A stretch of DNA of 40,458 nucleotides from NCBI GenBank assembly GCA_949285935.1, contig CASEAH010000085.1, positions 1 through 40,458 of the forward strand, given 5' to 3'. Source of the DNA: an uncultured Oscillospiraceae bacterium. Lineage in GTDB: Bacteria > Bacillota > Clostridia > Oscillospirales > Ruminococcaceae. Within the stretch, counting starts at the first letter, position 1. Every line of letters begins with the position of its first letter. The position numbers were made by a program, and so were the translations under genes. The notes below the pieces were generated by a model, which had not been told where the DNA came from, ran no database searches, and saw nothing but the letters and a program-made list of their open reading frames with translations. Below are positions 7,456 through 16,003 of this stretch, one piece after another.

Positions 7456-7595
7456 AAAGCTGACCAACCTTGATATGTCCCATTTCCCATCATTGAGAAC
7501 TCAGTTTGACATCATATTTGTCCAAAAAGCTGACCAACCTTGATATGTCCCATTTCCCATCATTGAGAACTCAGTTTGACATCATATTTGTCCAA
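7456..7595. repeat. Perfect 70-bp tandem duplication
   Basis: The unit starting AAAGCTGACCAACCTTGATA occurs twice in direct tandem, 7456-7525 and 7526-7595, without a mismatch. It lies between the helicase remnant and the DUF3089 lipoprotein start. No inverted repeat or coding frame is evident in the unit. Identity of the copies suggests a recent event or active maintenance. The rest of 7358-7646 shows nothing else. Confidence 0.95.
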
Positions 7596-7646
7596 TAAGC
7601 AGGACCATTCTGTATGGCACCTTACAACCAAAAGGAGTATTCGCCC

Positions 7647-8636
7647 ATGAAACAAAAAATTTCAGCACTGTTTTTATCTCTTATGCTGGCGTTCACACTG
7701 GTGGGATGCGCAGCAGTTAAAGAACCCCTCTCGGTCTATGCCCAGGCGGAAAACTGGGCTTATCTGGAGACGGACAGGACCGCAGATGCGGATGTATTTT
7801 TCATCTGTCCCACAGTCTATGGCGGCAAAGAGGACAGCTTCAACATGCGGATGGATGATGAAGCGGCAAAGGGTGACTTTCTGGGCGCTACCAATATGGA
7901 AAAAGGCATCTACGACCAGAACGCCCGGTTCTTTGCCCCTTACTACCGTCAGGCGGGGCTGAATGTCTACCAACTGCCTCCAGAAGAACGGACAGAATAT
8001 CTCTCCATCGCCTATGAGGATGTAAAGGATGCCTTTACCTATTACCTGGAGCATTATAACAATGGGCAGCCTATCATCCTGGCAGGATTCTCCCAGGGCG
8101 GCGATATGAGTATCCGTCTTCTGAAAGACTGCTTTGCCAAGGAAGAAGTCAACGACCTGCTGGTAGCCTGCTATGCCATCGGCTGGAGCATCAGCGAGGA
8201 GGAGTTGGACGAGTATCCTCATCTTCGCTTTGCTTCCGGCGAGGACGATACCGGCGTGATCATCTCCTTTAACAGTGAAGCTGAAACCGTTACCGATTCC
8301 CTGATGATTCCCGCCGGGACCCGCACACTGGCCATCAATCCTCTGAACTGGAAGACCGATGGCACTCCCGCCGGGAAAGAAGAAAACCTGGGTGCCTGCT
8401 TTACCGATTACAGCGGCAATATCGTCACAGAGATCCCCCAGCTCACCGGAGCGTATATCGACCCTCAGCGGGGTGCTCTGAAAGTACCGGATGTGACCCC
8501 GGAGGATTATCCGCCGGTACTGCCTATTTTTTCCGATGGCATATACCATTTATACGACTACCAGTTCTTTTACCGCAATTTGCAGGAAAATGTGGAGGTG
8601 CGGCTGGATGCCTACCTGGAAAATCAGGCATCCTGA
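7647..8636 (+). CDS. DUF3089 alpha/beta-hydrolase-like lipoprotein
   Basis: The 329-residue protein starts at ATG 7647, ten bases after AAAGGAG; an ATG at 7614 lies before that ribosome site and would spoil the signal peptide. A lipoprotein signal ends in L-V-G-C with Cys21 as the lipidated residue, so it is anchored outside the membrane. The mature part matches DUF3089: V-F-F-I-C-P-T-V-Y near 50 and the nucleophile elbow G-F-S-Q-G with Ser149. Family members are predicted serine hydrolases of unknown substrate. It precedes the RyR/TIR gene pair, but that pair has its own promoter, so a shared role is only suggested by position. Confidence 0.8.
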   Translation: MKQKISALFLSLMLAFTLVGCAAVKEPLSVYAQAENWAYLETDRTADADVFFICPTVYGGKEDSFNMRMDDEAAKGDFLGATNMEKGIYDQNARFFAPYYRQAGLNVYQLPPEERTEYLSIAYEDVKDAFTYYLEHYNNGQPIILAGFSQGGDMSIRLLKDCFAKEEVNDLLVACYAIGWSISEEELDEYPHLRFASGEDDTGVIISFNSEAETVTDSLMIPAGTRTLAINPLNWKTDGTPAGKEENLGACFTDYSGNIVTEIPQLTGAYIDPQRGALKVPDVTPEDYPPVLPIFSDGIYHLYDYQFFYRNLQENVEVRLDAYLENQAS

Positions 8637-8740
8637 CAGCACTGTATTCTTTCCATAATAAACATTATCCAGGATTTTTCATTCATGCTTTAAGCAGCAC
8701 AGGGCGTTGACATCGCTGCAGGATTTCAGGCCCATACGGA

Positions 8741-8769
8741 TTGTCACTATTTGTCGTTTGATGTAAAAT
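8741..8769 (+). promoter_or_regulatory. Promoter of the RyR-domain / TIR-NLR pair
   Basis: TTGTCA (8741-8746) and TAAAAT (8764-8769) are 17 bases apart. Transcription would start about 40 bases before the GTG start at 8817. No operator palindrome was noted. Confidence 0.6.
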
Positions 8770-8816
8770 GAAAAAAGAGAGCGGGCTGGGTAATACAGGG
8801 GAAAGGGTTGTGTCCT

Positions 8817-10250
8817 GTGAAGAAATTGGCTGTTGTGGGCAAGAAACTGATTTTCTTTTTTCCGCTGGTTTGCGGTATGATTGGCCTTGTGGGACAAGCA
8901 GGAGGGGACTTCCTGGATGCCCTCTACCAGTGTGTGGGGATGTATCTGATGAACTATGGTGATACACCGCCCAACCTGTGGGTGGAGGTCGCCCGCTGGA
9001 CTGCTCCGCTGATCACCGCCAGCGGCGTCATACTGGCCATCGGCGCCCTTCGTCGGATGTTGGGCAACTGGCTGCGGTATCTCCGGGAGGACAGTGTGGC
9101 TGTATACGGCACAGGGCCAGTCAAATCTGTTCTGCTGGAGCAGTTGGACTGTCGCGGTGTGGACGGGGGCCAGGATCTGGTTCCCGCCCACCGGTACATT
9201 CTCGCAGACTCAGAAGAGAAAAATTTTGCTTTCTATCAGGAGCACCGGCAGGAACTGACCGGACGGAAGGTGTATCTGCAGTGCCGGTCCCTGTCCGCCC
9301 AGTCCAACACTGACCCGATGCTGCGGTTTTTCTGCCCGGAGGAGAACGCCGCCCGGCTGTTCTGGCGGCAGCGGGGAATGTACGAACTGTCCCGCCGGCA
9401 GAAATACCGCCTGCAGATCGTCTTTCTTGGGTTCGGCAAACTGGGGGAGGAACTCTTGCTGCGGGGATTGCAAAATAACCTGTTCTCGCCGGACCAGCTG
9501 ATCGAGTACCATATCTTCGGTACAGCCGACCGTTTTGCAGCGGTTCATCGGGGTATTGCACAGATTGGCGATGCTGTCATTTTCCATCAAGAGTCCTGGT
9601 ATACCCAGCTTCCGCTGCTGGAGCAAGTCCATCTGCTGCTGGTTCTGGAACAGGAAGAACAGGCGGAGCTGCTGGAGGATCTGCTGCTGGCCACCACACG
9701 GCCGGAAATTGATGTCTTTGCCGGCAGCGCTCTGAGGAACAGCCCCTTGGCAAAGCAGCAGCGGCTGCGGCTGTTTGCCTGGGAACAGGCGGCCCTTGAC
9801 CTGAAGATCGTCATGGACGACCTTCTTCTCACCAGGGCCAAAGCCATCAATCTTCGTTACAGCCATCTGTACAACGGCCTGGAAGAAACAGCGGAAAATC
9901 GGGAGGCCCAGTGGGCAAAACTGGATGCCTTCACCCGGGAGTCCAACATCAGTGCCGCGGACTACCACATGGTACGGCTGGACATGCTGGCATCCATGGG
10001 GCTGCCGGCATCGGCAGAACAACTGCCCACGGAAGCCTTGGAATTACTGGCGGAACTGGAACACATCCGCTGGTGCCGGTATCACAGTCTGAACAACTGG
10101 ACTTTCGGTCGGCCGGAGAACGGGAAACGCAAGGATCCTGTCCGGCGGATTCACACGGATCTGCTGCCTTATGGGGATCTTACCGAAGCGGAACGTGAAA
10201 AGGACCGGGAGAATATCCGCATTCTCCTGTCGGTAAAGGAAAGCGATTGA
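8817..10250 (+). CDS. Membrane-anchored double-Rossmann (TrkA-N-like) protein with C-terminal RyR domain
   Basis: GTG 8817 follows GGGGAAAGGG at good spacing and gives 477 residues; TTG 8808 is too close to that site. Residues 9-28 and about 58-80 are membrane helices flanking a segment with N-Y-G-D (46-49), which sits where a potassium-channel filter would be but is degenerate. Two Rossmann-type stretches follow: V-A-V-Y-G-T-G (94-100) and I-V-F-L-G-F-G-K-L-G (201-210), as in TrkA-N/RCK nucleotide-binding domains. Residues 412-466 match the ryanodine-receptor (RyR) repeat: E-H-I-R-W, N-N-W-T-F-G, L-L-P-Y-x-x-L and E-x-E-K-D-R. It would sit at the membrane with a cytosolic nucleotide sensor. 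The TIR-NLR gene follows after 102 bases. Function is not established; I infer a signalling or effector role with that neighbour. Confidence 0.7.
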   Translation: MKKLAVVGKKLIFFFPLVCGMIGLVGQAGGDFLDALYQCVGMYLMNYGDTPPNLWVEVARWTAPLITASGVILAIGALRRMLGNWLRYLREDSVAVYGTGPVKSVLLEQLDCRGVDGGQDLVPAHRYILADSEEKNFAFYQEHRQELTGRKVYLQCRSLSAQSNTDPMLRFFCPEENAARLFWRQRGMYELSRRQKYRLQIVFLGFGKLGEELLLRGLQNNLFSPDQLIEYHIFGTADRFAAVHRGIAQIGDAVIFHQESWYTQLPLLEQVHLLLVLEQEEQAELLEDLLLATTRPEIDVFAGSALRNSPLAKQQRLRLFAWEQAALDLKIVMDDLLLTRAKAINLRYSHLYNGLEETAENREAQWAKLDAFTRESNISAADYHMVRLDMLASMGLPASAEQLPTEALELLAELEHIRWCRYHSLNNWTFGRPENGKRKDPVRRIHTDLLPYGDLTEAEREKDRENIRILLSVKESD

Positions 10251-10352
10251 CCAATATGGGGACTTTGTCCGGAACTTCCGGCAGAGGACAGCGCATTTTG
10301 GAAAAACAGCGGCAAAGGGAAGTCTGATTACGGTTTTGTTGGGAGGCGTCCT

Positions 10353-12671
10353 ATGAAACATATCGTCTTTATCAGTTATCACCACGACTCCTCTGTGGAG
10401 CTGGTGGAACACATTGTCCGGGCACTGGAGAATAACGGCATCAAATGCTGGTATGCCCCCCGGGATGTAACATCCAAATATGCCGGAGACATTGTGCGGG
10501 CCATTGAAGAGTGCAAAATTTTCCTGCTCATCATGAACCAGTACTCCTCCCGTTCTGAGCATGTACTCAATGAGATCGACTGCGCCTTCAACCGTCTCCA
10601 TCACAAGGAAAATATCCGCCTCCTTCCGCTGCGCACCGATAAGGAGAACATGTCGGACGATGTAAAATATTATCTGGGACGCATTCACAGCCTGGATGCC
10701 TCCGATCCGCCTGAAGAGGAGCGGATCTCCACCCTGGTTTCCCGCATCGCCTACTGGCTTCAGGAAGAGGAGGACGGCTCTGCTCAGGAAGAAAGCGGCA
10801 TCCCCACGCAGACAGGAGGGATCCGCAGCACCTCCCTGATTTACAACACCAACTTTGTGGGCCGTGAAGCGGAGCTTGAGGAAATGCACCAGCTGCTCCG
10901 GGGAGAGAACAACAAGCTTTTCCTCTTCGGAACCGGCGGAATGGGAAAAAGCGAACTGGCCCGGCAGTATCTGCGCAAATTTCAGGGCGAATATACCACC
11001 ATGGTATGGCTGACCTGCAACACCAATATTCAGGACATGATGATCTCCGATCAGTTCCTTCGCATCCGCGGCCTGGAGAGTGAGAAGCAGGATCTGACCA
11101 CTCCACAGGCAAGAGAAGTCTATTATGAGAAAAAGCTGGACTATCTCAAAGAGCACTGTGACCGAGACACCCTGTTGGTGGTGGATAATCTGGATATCCA
11201 GGATCCCCGGCTCACCCAGCTGCTGGAGGGGAGATATTCCATGATTATCACCTCCCGCATCAGTCGTGAAAAAGACGGGTATCAGGAACTGACGGTCCGT
11301 CCCCTGGACCGGTGGGAGGATCAGCTGGCTCTGTTCCGGAAGTTTTATAAGCGTCCCATAGGGGCACAGGAGGAGCCGGCGCTGTCGGAGGTGTTCCGCC
11401 GCATCGGATTCCATACCTATGGCATCCAGCTGCTGGCCAAGCAGATGCAGGCATCCCATCTTTCCCCTGCCGCCATGCTGGATTATCTCCGCGGCACAGG
11501 CGGAACTGTCCAGCGCCGCTCCCAGATGGTCATGGACCATGTGATGGAGGTTATGCAGCAGATCTTTGATCTGAGCGGCCTTACTTCGGAGAAGATCTCG
11601 GTTCTGAAGAATATGGCCCTTCTCCCGGTGGAGGGGGTAGAGACGGAACTGTTCTTTGATCTGACGCAGCTGGAAGATTTTATCCTGCTGGACGAACTGA
11701 TCGACAGCAGCTTTATCCAGTACAACTCCATCACCGATGTGATCTCCCTCCATCCGCTGATGGCCGATACCATCGTGCGGAAAAATCCCGGTTTTGCACA
11801 GGACTGCCAAGTCTATGTGGACAACCTTGCCCAGCGGCTGAGCCAGTTTACCCACTGCAAATACCAGGAAAAACAGGCGCTGATCTCCCTGGGGGAAAAC
11901 TATTACCGCAAGTGGTGCGACCCCTCCCTGCCCTTCAATGTGAACTTTATGGAACGGCTGGCAGAAGCCTATGCGGAATACTTCATGCGGGACAAAAGCA
12001 TTGCGATTTTTGAAAAGCTGATCACCCTCCATCCGGACCCCATCCGGGAAAGCTGGTATCACTACTACATGGCCAATCAGCGGCGGTGTCTGGAACAGTA
12101 TGACCTGCTTTCCCAGGAAGCCGCCCGGTCTCTGGAGATTATCCAGGCAGTCCCCCAGTCCCCGGAGCGAGACCGGCAGCTATCCCTGTCCTGTTCCATG
12201 ATGGGATGGGCCAAGTACCATGAGAACCGGCTGGAAGAAGCTGAGCATTATTTCCAGCAGGTACTCCAGCTCCGTCTGCAGATCCTCTCGGATGAAGACC
12301 CCCTGATCCCCTGGGCCTACTACAACAGGGCCCAAGTGCTGAAAAAAATGGGACGGATGAAAGAGGCCATCCAGGGATACGAGGAGGCCATCCGCCGGTT
12401 TGAGGCCATTGACGAAATCGGGATCTGCGTACCGGCCTACCTCAGTGCGGCAGAAGCGTACCTGGAACTGGACAATCTGCCGGAGGCAAACCGGGCGCTC
12501 TCCCAAGCTTTTGCCTATGAGTATGCCTATTATGGCGAAGAAAACTGCCGCAACTATTGGCTCTATGAAGTAAAAGCCAAGCTGCTGGACCGTCAGGGCC
12601 AGAAGGAGGAAGCGGAGGAATACCGGCAAATGGCTCAGTCTGCGCACCAGGAATATCTGGAAGGGAAATAA
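10353..12671 (+). CDS. TIR - NB-ARC-like NTPase - TPR protein (bacterial NLR-like immune receptor)
   Basis: The 772-residue protein starts at ATG 10353 after GGGAGG. Residues 1-135 are a TIR domain: V-F-I-S-Y-H (5-10), C-W-Y-A-P-R-D (32-38), and Glu74 in L-N-E-I-D, at the usual position of the NAD-cleaving glutamate. A STAND NTPase follows with Walker A G-T-G-G-M-G-K-S (193-200), Walker B L-L-V-V-D-N-L-D (274-281), T-S-R (300-302), and L-H-P-L-M (466-470) resembling the MHD motif. The C-terminal third (about 560-770) has tetratricopeptide repeats such as G-W-A-K-Y-H-x-x-R-L-E-E-A-E-x-Y. Such proteins sense phage or stress and then deplete NAD or make a nucleotide signal; the trigger here is unknown. 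The upstream RyR/TrkA-N gene is the likely partner. Confidence 0.85.
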   Translation: MKHIVFISYHHDSSVELVEHIVRALENNGIKCWYAPRDVTSKYAGDIVRAIEECKIFLLIMNQYSSRSEHVLNEIDCAFNRLHHKENIRLLPLRTDKENMSDDVKYYLGRIHSLDASDPPEEERISTLVSRIAYWLQEEEDGSAQEESGIPTQTGGIRSTSLIYNTNFVGREAELEEMHQLLRGENNKLFLFGTGGMGKSELARQYLRKFQGEYTTMVWLTCNTNIQDMMISDQFLRIRGLESEKQDLTTPQAREVYYEKKLDYLKEHCDRDTLLVVDNLDIQDPRLTQLLEGRYSMIITSRISREKDGYQELTVRPLDRWEDQLALFRKFYKRPIGAQEEPALSEVFRRIGFHTYGIQLLAKQMQASHLSPAAMLDYLRGTGGTVQRRSQMVMDHVMEVMQQIFDLSGLTSEKISVLKNMALLPVEGVETELFFDLTQLEDFILLDELIDSSFIQYNSITDVISLHPLMADTIVRKNPGFAQDCQVYVDNLAQRLSQFTHCKYQEKQALISLGENYYRKWCDPSLPFNVNFMERLAEAYAEYFMRDKSIAIFEKLITLHPDPIRESWYHYYMANQRRCLEQYDLLSQEAARSLEIIQAVPQSPERDRQLSLSCSMMGWAKYHENRLEEAEHYFQQVLQLRLQILSDEDPLIPWAYYNRAQVLKKMGRMKEAIQGYEEAIRRFEAIDEIGICVPAYLSAAEAYLELDNLPEANRALSQAFAYEYAYYGEENCRNYWLYEVKAKLLDRQGQKEEAEEYRQMAQSAHQEYLEGK

Positions 12672-12735
12672 ATTTCGTCCGGAAAAGACTGCCGCAGGAT
12701 CTCCGACCATCCGTGCCCAGTAAAAAAATAAATCG

Positions 12736-12799
12736 GGGCTTTTTCAAGCAAAGCCCTACACAGAAAAGGCCGCTGCTGTTTTCAGCAGCGGCCTTGTTT
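12736..12799 (+). terminator. Two consecutive terminator hairpins after the TIR-NLR gene
   Basis: The first pairs GGGCTTT (12736-12742) with AAAGCCC (12750-12756). The second is a 13-bp stem, AAGGCCGCTGCTG (12766-12778) with its complement (12783-12795), followed by GTTTG. The second is the stronger stop. Confidence 0.75.
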
Positions 12800-12840
12800 G
12801 CTCCCCGGTTCTGCAAAACCGTGATGGAGACCCACCCTTA

Positions 12841-13078
12841 TTTATGCGGTGCAGTTTCCGGAGGCTTTTCGGGGTGGATTTTCTTTTTCACACCACCTGG
12901 ACCAGATGGAACATTTTTTAATACATAATACGCAGAATCCCAGCCCATACAAATCCCAAAAGGCAAAACTCTCCATTGAAATGGCCAGAGCTAAAGAAGG
13001 CTAAATAGGAAGGGGAGTCCGGGAGTTCAAACACATGTTGGAAGGAAGGTGCCGGGGGTGTTCGTCCTGCTCCGACCA
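12841..13078 (+). repeat. Repeat copy C: degraded attachment-type repeat
   Basis: It shares TTTATGCGG, GGAACATTTTTTAATACA, CAGAATCCCA, AAATCCCAAAAGGC and a terminal CTCCGACCA with copies A and B, in the same order and orientation. The spacing between blocks is about 32 bases shorter, and the tRNA-like end (13037-13078) has lost most pairing. No tRNA terminator follows, unlike copy B. It lies between the TIR-NLR terminators and the restriction-modification genes. The following 13079-13295 shows nothing else. Confidence 0.55.
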
Positions 13079-13295
13079 CCCATCCAGAGCTGTGACGCGC
13101 TTCCGTTCTTTTCTTCATGTCGGATCCACCAGGTTCAGTGATCTAAAATGTTCAGGCAGTTCATCTAACAATAAATCCAAACTACACTACCCATCGTGGA
13201 TAATGTGTTCGGATTTATCATTTCTATTAAGAACGGCTTATCGGATAAACAAAACCAGCAAGGCAGGAATCTTCCTGTCTTTACCTTTTTACTGT

Positions 13296-14369
13296 TCATT
13301 TTTCATGGATTACTTTCGCCCTTACAATATTCACAGTACACTTTAATCGTTTTTCGGCTAATTCCGTGTATTGTTTGCTTAAATCAATTCCAATTCCCCT
13401 TCTGCCCAGTTTAACAGCAGCATCAACGGTGCTTCCCGTTCCAGAAAATGGATCGAGCACCACTCCGCCGATTGGGCAGGTGGATAATATGGGAACTCTC
13501 AATAATTCTTCAGGAAAAACCGCGCAGTGTGCATCACGCCTCCAAGAATCTTCAGGAACGATTCTCCAGATGTTAGAAGGCAAGAATCCCCTTTTTTTCA
13601 TTTTGATAAAGTAAAATCCTTTTTCCTCAAGCTCTTTTGCACGGCCACTGATTCTTGTGCTTTCACTGTGATATGCCCTTTGCTCCCCACGGACAGTCAT
13701 GCGAAAATCAACAATTGCGCCTTTTCGCATTTCTTCCAAAGTAGTATTTAACGCATCTATCGCGTTTTGTTTTTCTTCCGGCGAGAGGACTGTTGAATTA
13801 TGGATCTGGGCAAAATACTTCTTTCCTGTTACACCCGTTGCAGACGTAATTTCGCCCTCTTTCTCGTAGGCACATTTTTCAGGAACGATACGCACAGCGT
13901 CTGCATCAAAGTAGTATTTTTGAGTCTTTACAAACTGAAAGACATGTTCATATATATCTCTAAAGCGGTCTTTACAGCTCTGAGTGCCTTTCATTTGATC
14001 CCAAACGATATCACTGCGCAAAATCCAACCTTCATCTTGCATCGATAGTGCAACGCGCCACGGCATACCCATAAGACATTTCCTGTAAAATTTATCTCCG
14101 ATATTAAGCCAAAATGTTCCTGTGGGTTTCAGGATCCGTTTGATCTCTCTGATGATAGACATCAGATTTTCAACATATTCTTCCGGTGTTGCTTCTGAGC
14201 CTATGACGTTGGTCAATTCACCATCATAATCTTCATATATCCGCTGCTGCCAATAAGGCGGTGATGTGATTACGCAGTCAATGCTCTCATCCGGCAACTG
14301 TTTAAGTGCTGTCCCAGAATCTGCAGTGATAAAACAATATTTTTTCTTATTTGCCAATACGTCGTGCAT
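13296..14369 (-). CDS. Type II DNA methyltransferase, beta class (N4-cytosine or N6-adenine)
   Basis: From ATG 14369 the protein has 357 residues. The catalytic motif S-P-P-Y is at 36-39 near the N-terminus, and the S-adenosylmethionine motif D-P-F-S-G-T-G-S lies near the C-terminus, the circular order of beta-class enzymes. S-P-P-Y is most often found in N4-cytosine methyltransferases, but adenine specificity is possible. The region between holds the target-recognition part. The start overlaps the endonuclease stop by one base (GTG at 14372 is an alternative), so the two are co-translated. It protects the host against the neighbouring endonuclease. The gene is clearly lower in GC than flanking chromosome. 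Confidence 0.87.
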   Translation of the reverse strand: MHDVLANKKKYCFITADSGTALKQLPDESIDCVITSPPYWQQRIYEDYDGELTNVIGSEATPEEYVENLMSIIREIKRILKPTGTFWLNIGDKFYRKCLMGMPWRVALSMQDEGWILRSDIVWDQMKGTQSCKDRFRDIYEHVFQFVKTQKYYFDADAVRIVPEKCAYEKEGEITSATGVTGKKYFAQIHNSTVLSPEEKQNAIDALNTTLEEMRKGAIVDFRMTVRGEQRAYHSESTRISGRAKELEEKGFYFIKMKKRGFLPSNIWRIVPEDSWRRDAHCAVFPEELLRVPILSTCPIGGVVLDPFSGTGSTVDAAVKLGRRGIGIDLSKQYTELAEKRLKCTVNIVRAKVIHEK

Positions 14370-15223
14370 CACTCTAGTACTCCGTCTTCTCGTCCTTTTT
14401 TTATTGCGTTGTTCAGAAATTGTCTCTCGGTTAAATACAGATCAGAATGGGCTCCTGCCAAAATCTTATTGATACCATTCAGATCCGTGCTGAACCATTT
14501 GGATGCTTCAAGTCTGAAACGGCTCAGTTCATCATCCCATTCCATTTTATATGTCATAAAATGGATGGTATCATTCATGTCTTGCCGTAAATCAGATGTA
14601 TCCACGGCATCCTCCAGATATGCCATGGCAACATCCTGGATAACAAAAACTATTTTCTTGCCCCATGCGTTGACAACTTGCCCCTTTTTATATACCTGCT
14701 GCATCATGGTCTTCATAAACTCATTTGCCCAGTTCAGACCAAAGGTATAACTTTTATCATATTTTCCGCAGTTAAGTAAATCTTTTACATAAGGATAAGG
14801 CGAACCTGTTGTCCCATTTGCCTGAAACTCAACACAGAAAAAATCGGATACCTGTTTGCATTCTGCGTCTGTTTTTACTGCAACAAAATCAACGTTACCG
14901 CTGACCCCCATATTGACTTCTTTGATCCAGTGATAATTCTCCCATTCAGGGAAAAAGCGATCATGTATGGACTTAAACACAATGTCTTCCAAAAAGCGAA
15001 AAGGACAAACGATTACAGGCTCAAACTCTTCGAGAAATGACCCTTTGTAACCGAGAGAACAAATACCAACTTTTATGTGCGGTTCACTTTTTCTGGGCTT
15101 TGTACATTCTCTTCCGAGGAAAGGGCAAAACTGGGTTTGACGTGCATTTATGGCAGCTTGGCAACGATCAGTATATGTATAGCCAAACACTTCAATTGGA
15201 TATCGTCCGATTTGAGGCTTCAT
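14369..15223 (-). CDS. NotI-family type II restriction endonuclease
   Basis: The 284-residue protein begins [15 protein letters not shown]. Cys33, Cys40, Cys55 and Cys73 ([16 protein letters not shown]) form a four-cysteine set like the structural iron site of NotI. A PD-(D/E)xK-type core is suggested by V-D-F-V-A-V (about 111-116) followed by F-C-V-E-F-Q, like the D...E-x-Q arrangement of NotI. The family cuts GC-rich sites; the target here cannot be read from sequence. A GGAG site lies about 11 bases upstream. It sits between the controller and the methyltransferase. Confidence 0.8.
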   Translation of the reverse strand: MKPQIGRYPIEVFGYTYTDRCQAAINARQTQFCPFLGRECTKPRKSEPHIKVGICSLGYKGSFLEEFEPVIVCPFRFLEDIVFKSIHDRFFPEWENYHWIKEVNMGVSGNVDFVAVKTDAECKQVSDFFCVEFQANGTTGSPYPYVKDLLNCGKYDKSYTFGLNWANEFMKTMMQQVYKKGQVVNAWGKKIVFVIQDVAMAYLEDAVDTSDLRQDMNDTIHFMTYKMEWDDELSRFRLEASKWFSTDLNGINKILAGAHSDLYLTERQFLNNAIKKGREDGVLE

Positions 15224-15256
15224 TTTTGTAATTTCTCCTTTATATTACCTCTATTG

Positions 15257-15481
15257 TTACTTATGGTCAACATTTTTATCAAAATCAAAAAAATCAGAAA
15301 GCGAAATGTCCAATGCCGATACAACCTTTTCCAAACTGGTTATCGTTGCATTCCGCTTTCCAGATTCTATTCCGGCAAGGTATGTGCGATCAATACCAGC
15401 TTTCAGCGCCAACTTCTCCTGCGAAAGACCAAGGCTGTTTCTGAGTGATTTGATCCGGCTGCCAACCTTTTGTGTTATCAT
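15257..15481 (-). CDS. XRE-family controller (C) protein of the restriction system
   Basis: The 74-residue single-domain HTH protein contains L-R-N-S-L-G-L-S-Q-E-K-L-A and G-I-D-R-T-Y-L-A-G-I-E-S-G-K-R-N, the classical Cro/C1 helix-turn-helix. Size and position, first in the operon and 33 bases ahead of the endonuclease, match C proteins that delay endonuclease expression until DNA is methylated. AAGGAG lies ten bases upstream of ATG 15481. Its own promoter carries a palindrome, so autoregulation is likely. Confidence 0.8.
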   Translation of the reverse strand: MITQKVGSRIKSLRNSLGLSQEKLALKAGIDRTYLAGIESGKRNATITSLEKVVSALDISLSDFFDFDKNVDHK

Positions 15482-15516
15482 GACCGCTGCGCTCCTTACA
15501 CATAAATTCGACTTTT

Positions 15517-15546
15517 ATTTTACATAAAATGTAGACTATCGTTCAA
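15517..15546 (-). promoter_or_regulatory. Promoter and operator of the restriction operon
   Basis: On the minus strand TTGAAC (15546-15541) and TAAAAT (15522-15517) are 18 bases apart. The palindrome TACATAAAATGTA (15521-15533) overlaps the -10 end and the spacer. It is a plausible binding site for the controller protein. Confidence 0.55.
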
Positions 15547-16003
15547 CGGATTATAAGTAACATCTTTGCCGGACGATTATGCCAACAAGGGCGGGAGCAT
15601 CTCAACGATACTTCCACCCTGTTCTCTTTTTCCTTTACGTTATTTTGTCTGCTTCGTTTTTCGCTTCCCAAGCTTTCCTTCTTCGCCTTCAACGTCTTGC
15701 TCCAGAGGCAGAACACGAACCAGAACCCCACCTCATGACAGGGTATCCCTATTCCGCAGTCGCTGGCTTTCTTTTTTGTCATGGGATCGGCTCCCTGTCT
15801 TGGAGTTAGCCTTCGTTGAACAGACAGCACTGGAACACGGCTCTATCTTCTATAATAAAGCTCCCCTGCATCTCCAGGTATCTGTTTGGCGGCGCAGATG
15901 TGGTTCGGGAGGATGGGCGCGGGCACGGCATTCGCCCCGCCCCATGCCCGGGAATCCGGATCACGCTCCCACTGGCCGGAGGCGATGGGGTACGTCTTGG
16001 CAT
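15547..16003. other. Intergenic stretch without a recognisable gene
   Basis: It separates the restriction cassette from the GNAT gene. Composition shifts from AT-rich to strongly GC-rich near 15880, which may mark the right border of the acquired cassette. Open frames exist on both strands, but none looks like a known family or has a ribosome site. Confidence 0.4.

Noticed and set aside
7456-7595. CRISPR array
   Set aside because: There are two adjacent 70-base copies with no spacers; no other regularly spaced repeats were seen in the window.
10044-12062. A 672-codon open frame antisense to the TIR-NLR gene
   Set aside because: It has no start site with a ribosome signal and no family resemblance, while the opposite strand encodes clear TIR, NTPase and TPR motifs. 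GC-rich codon use creates such frames.
15806-16003. Possible small gene after the GNAT gene on the minus strand
   Set aside because: Open frames exist in this GC-rich stretch, but none has a family pattern or a convincing ribosome site.
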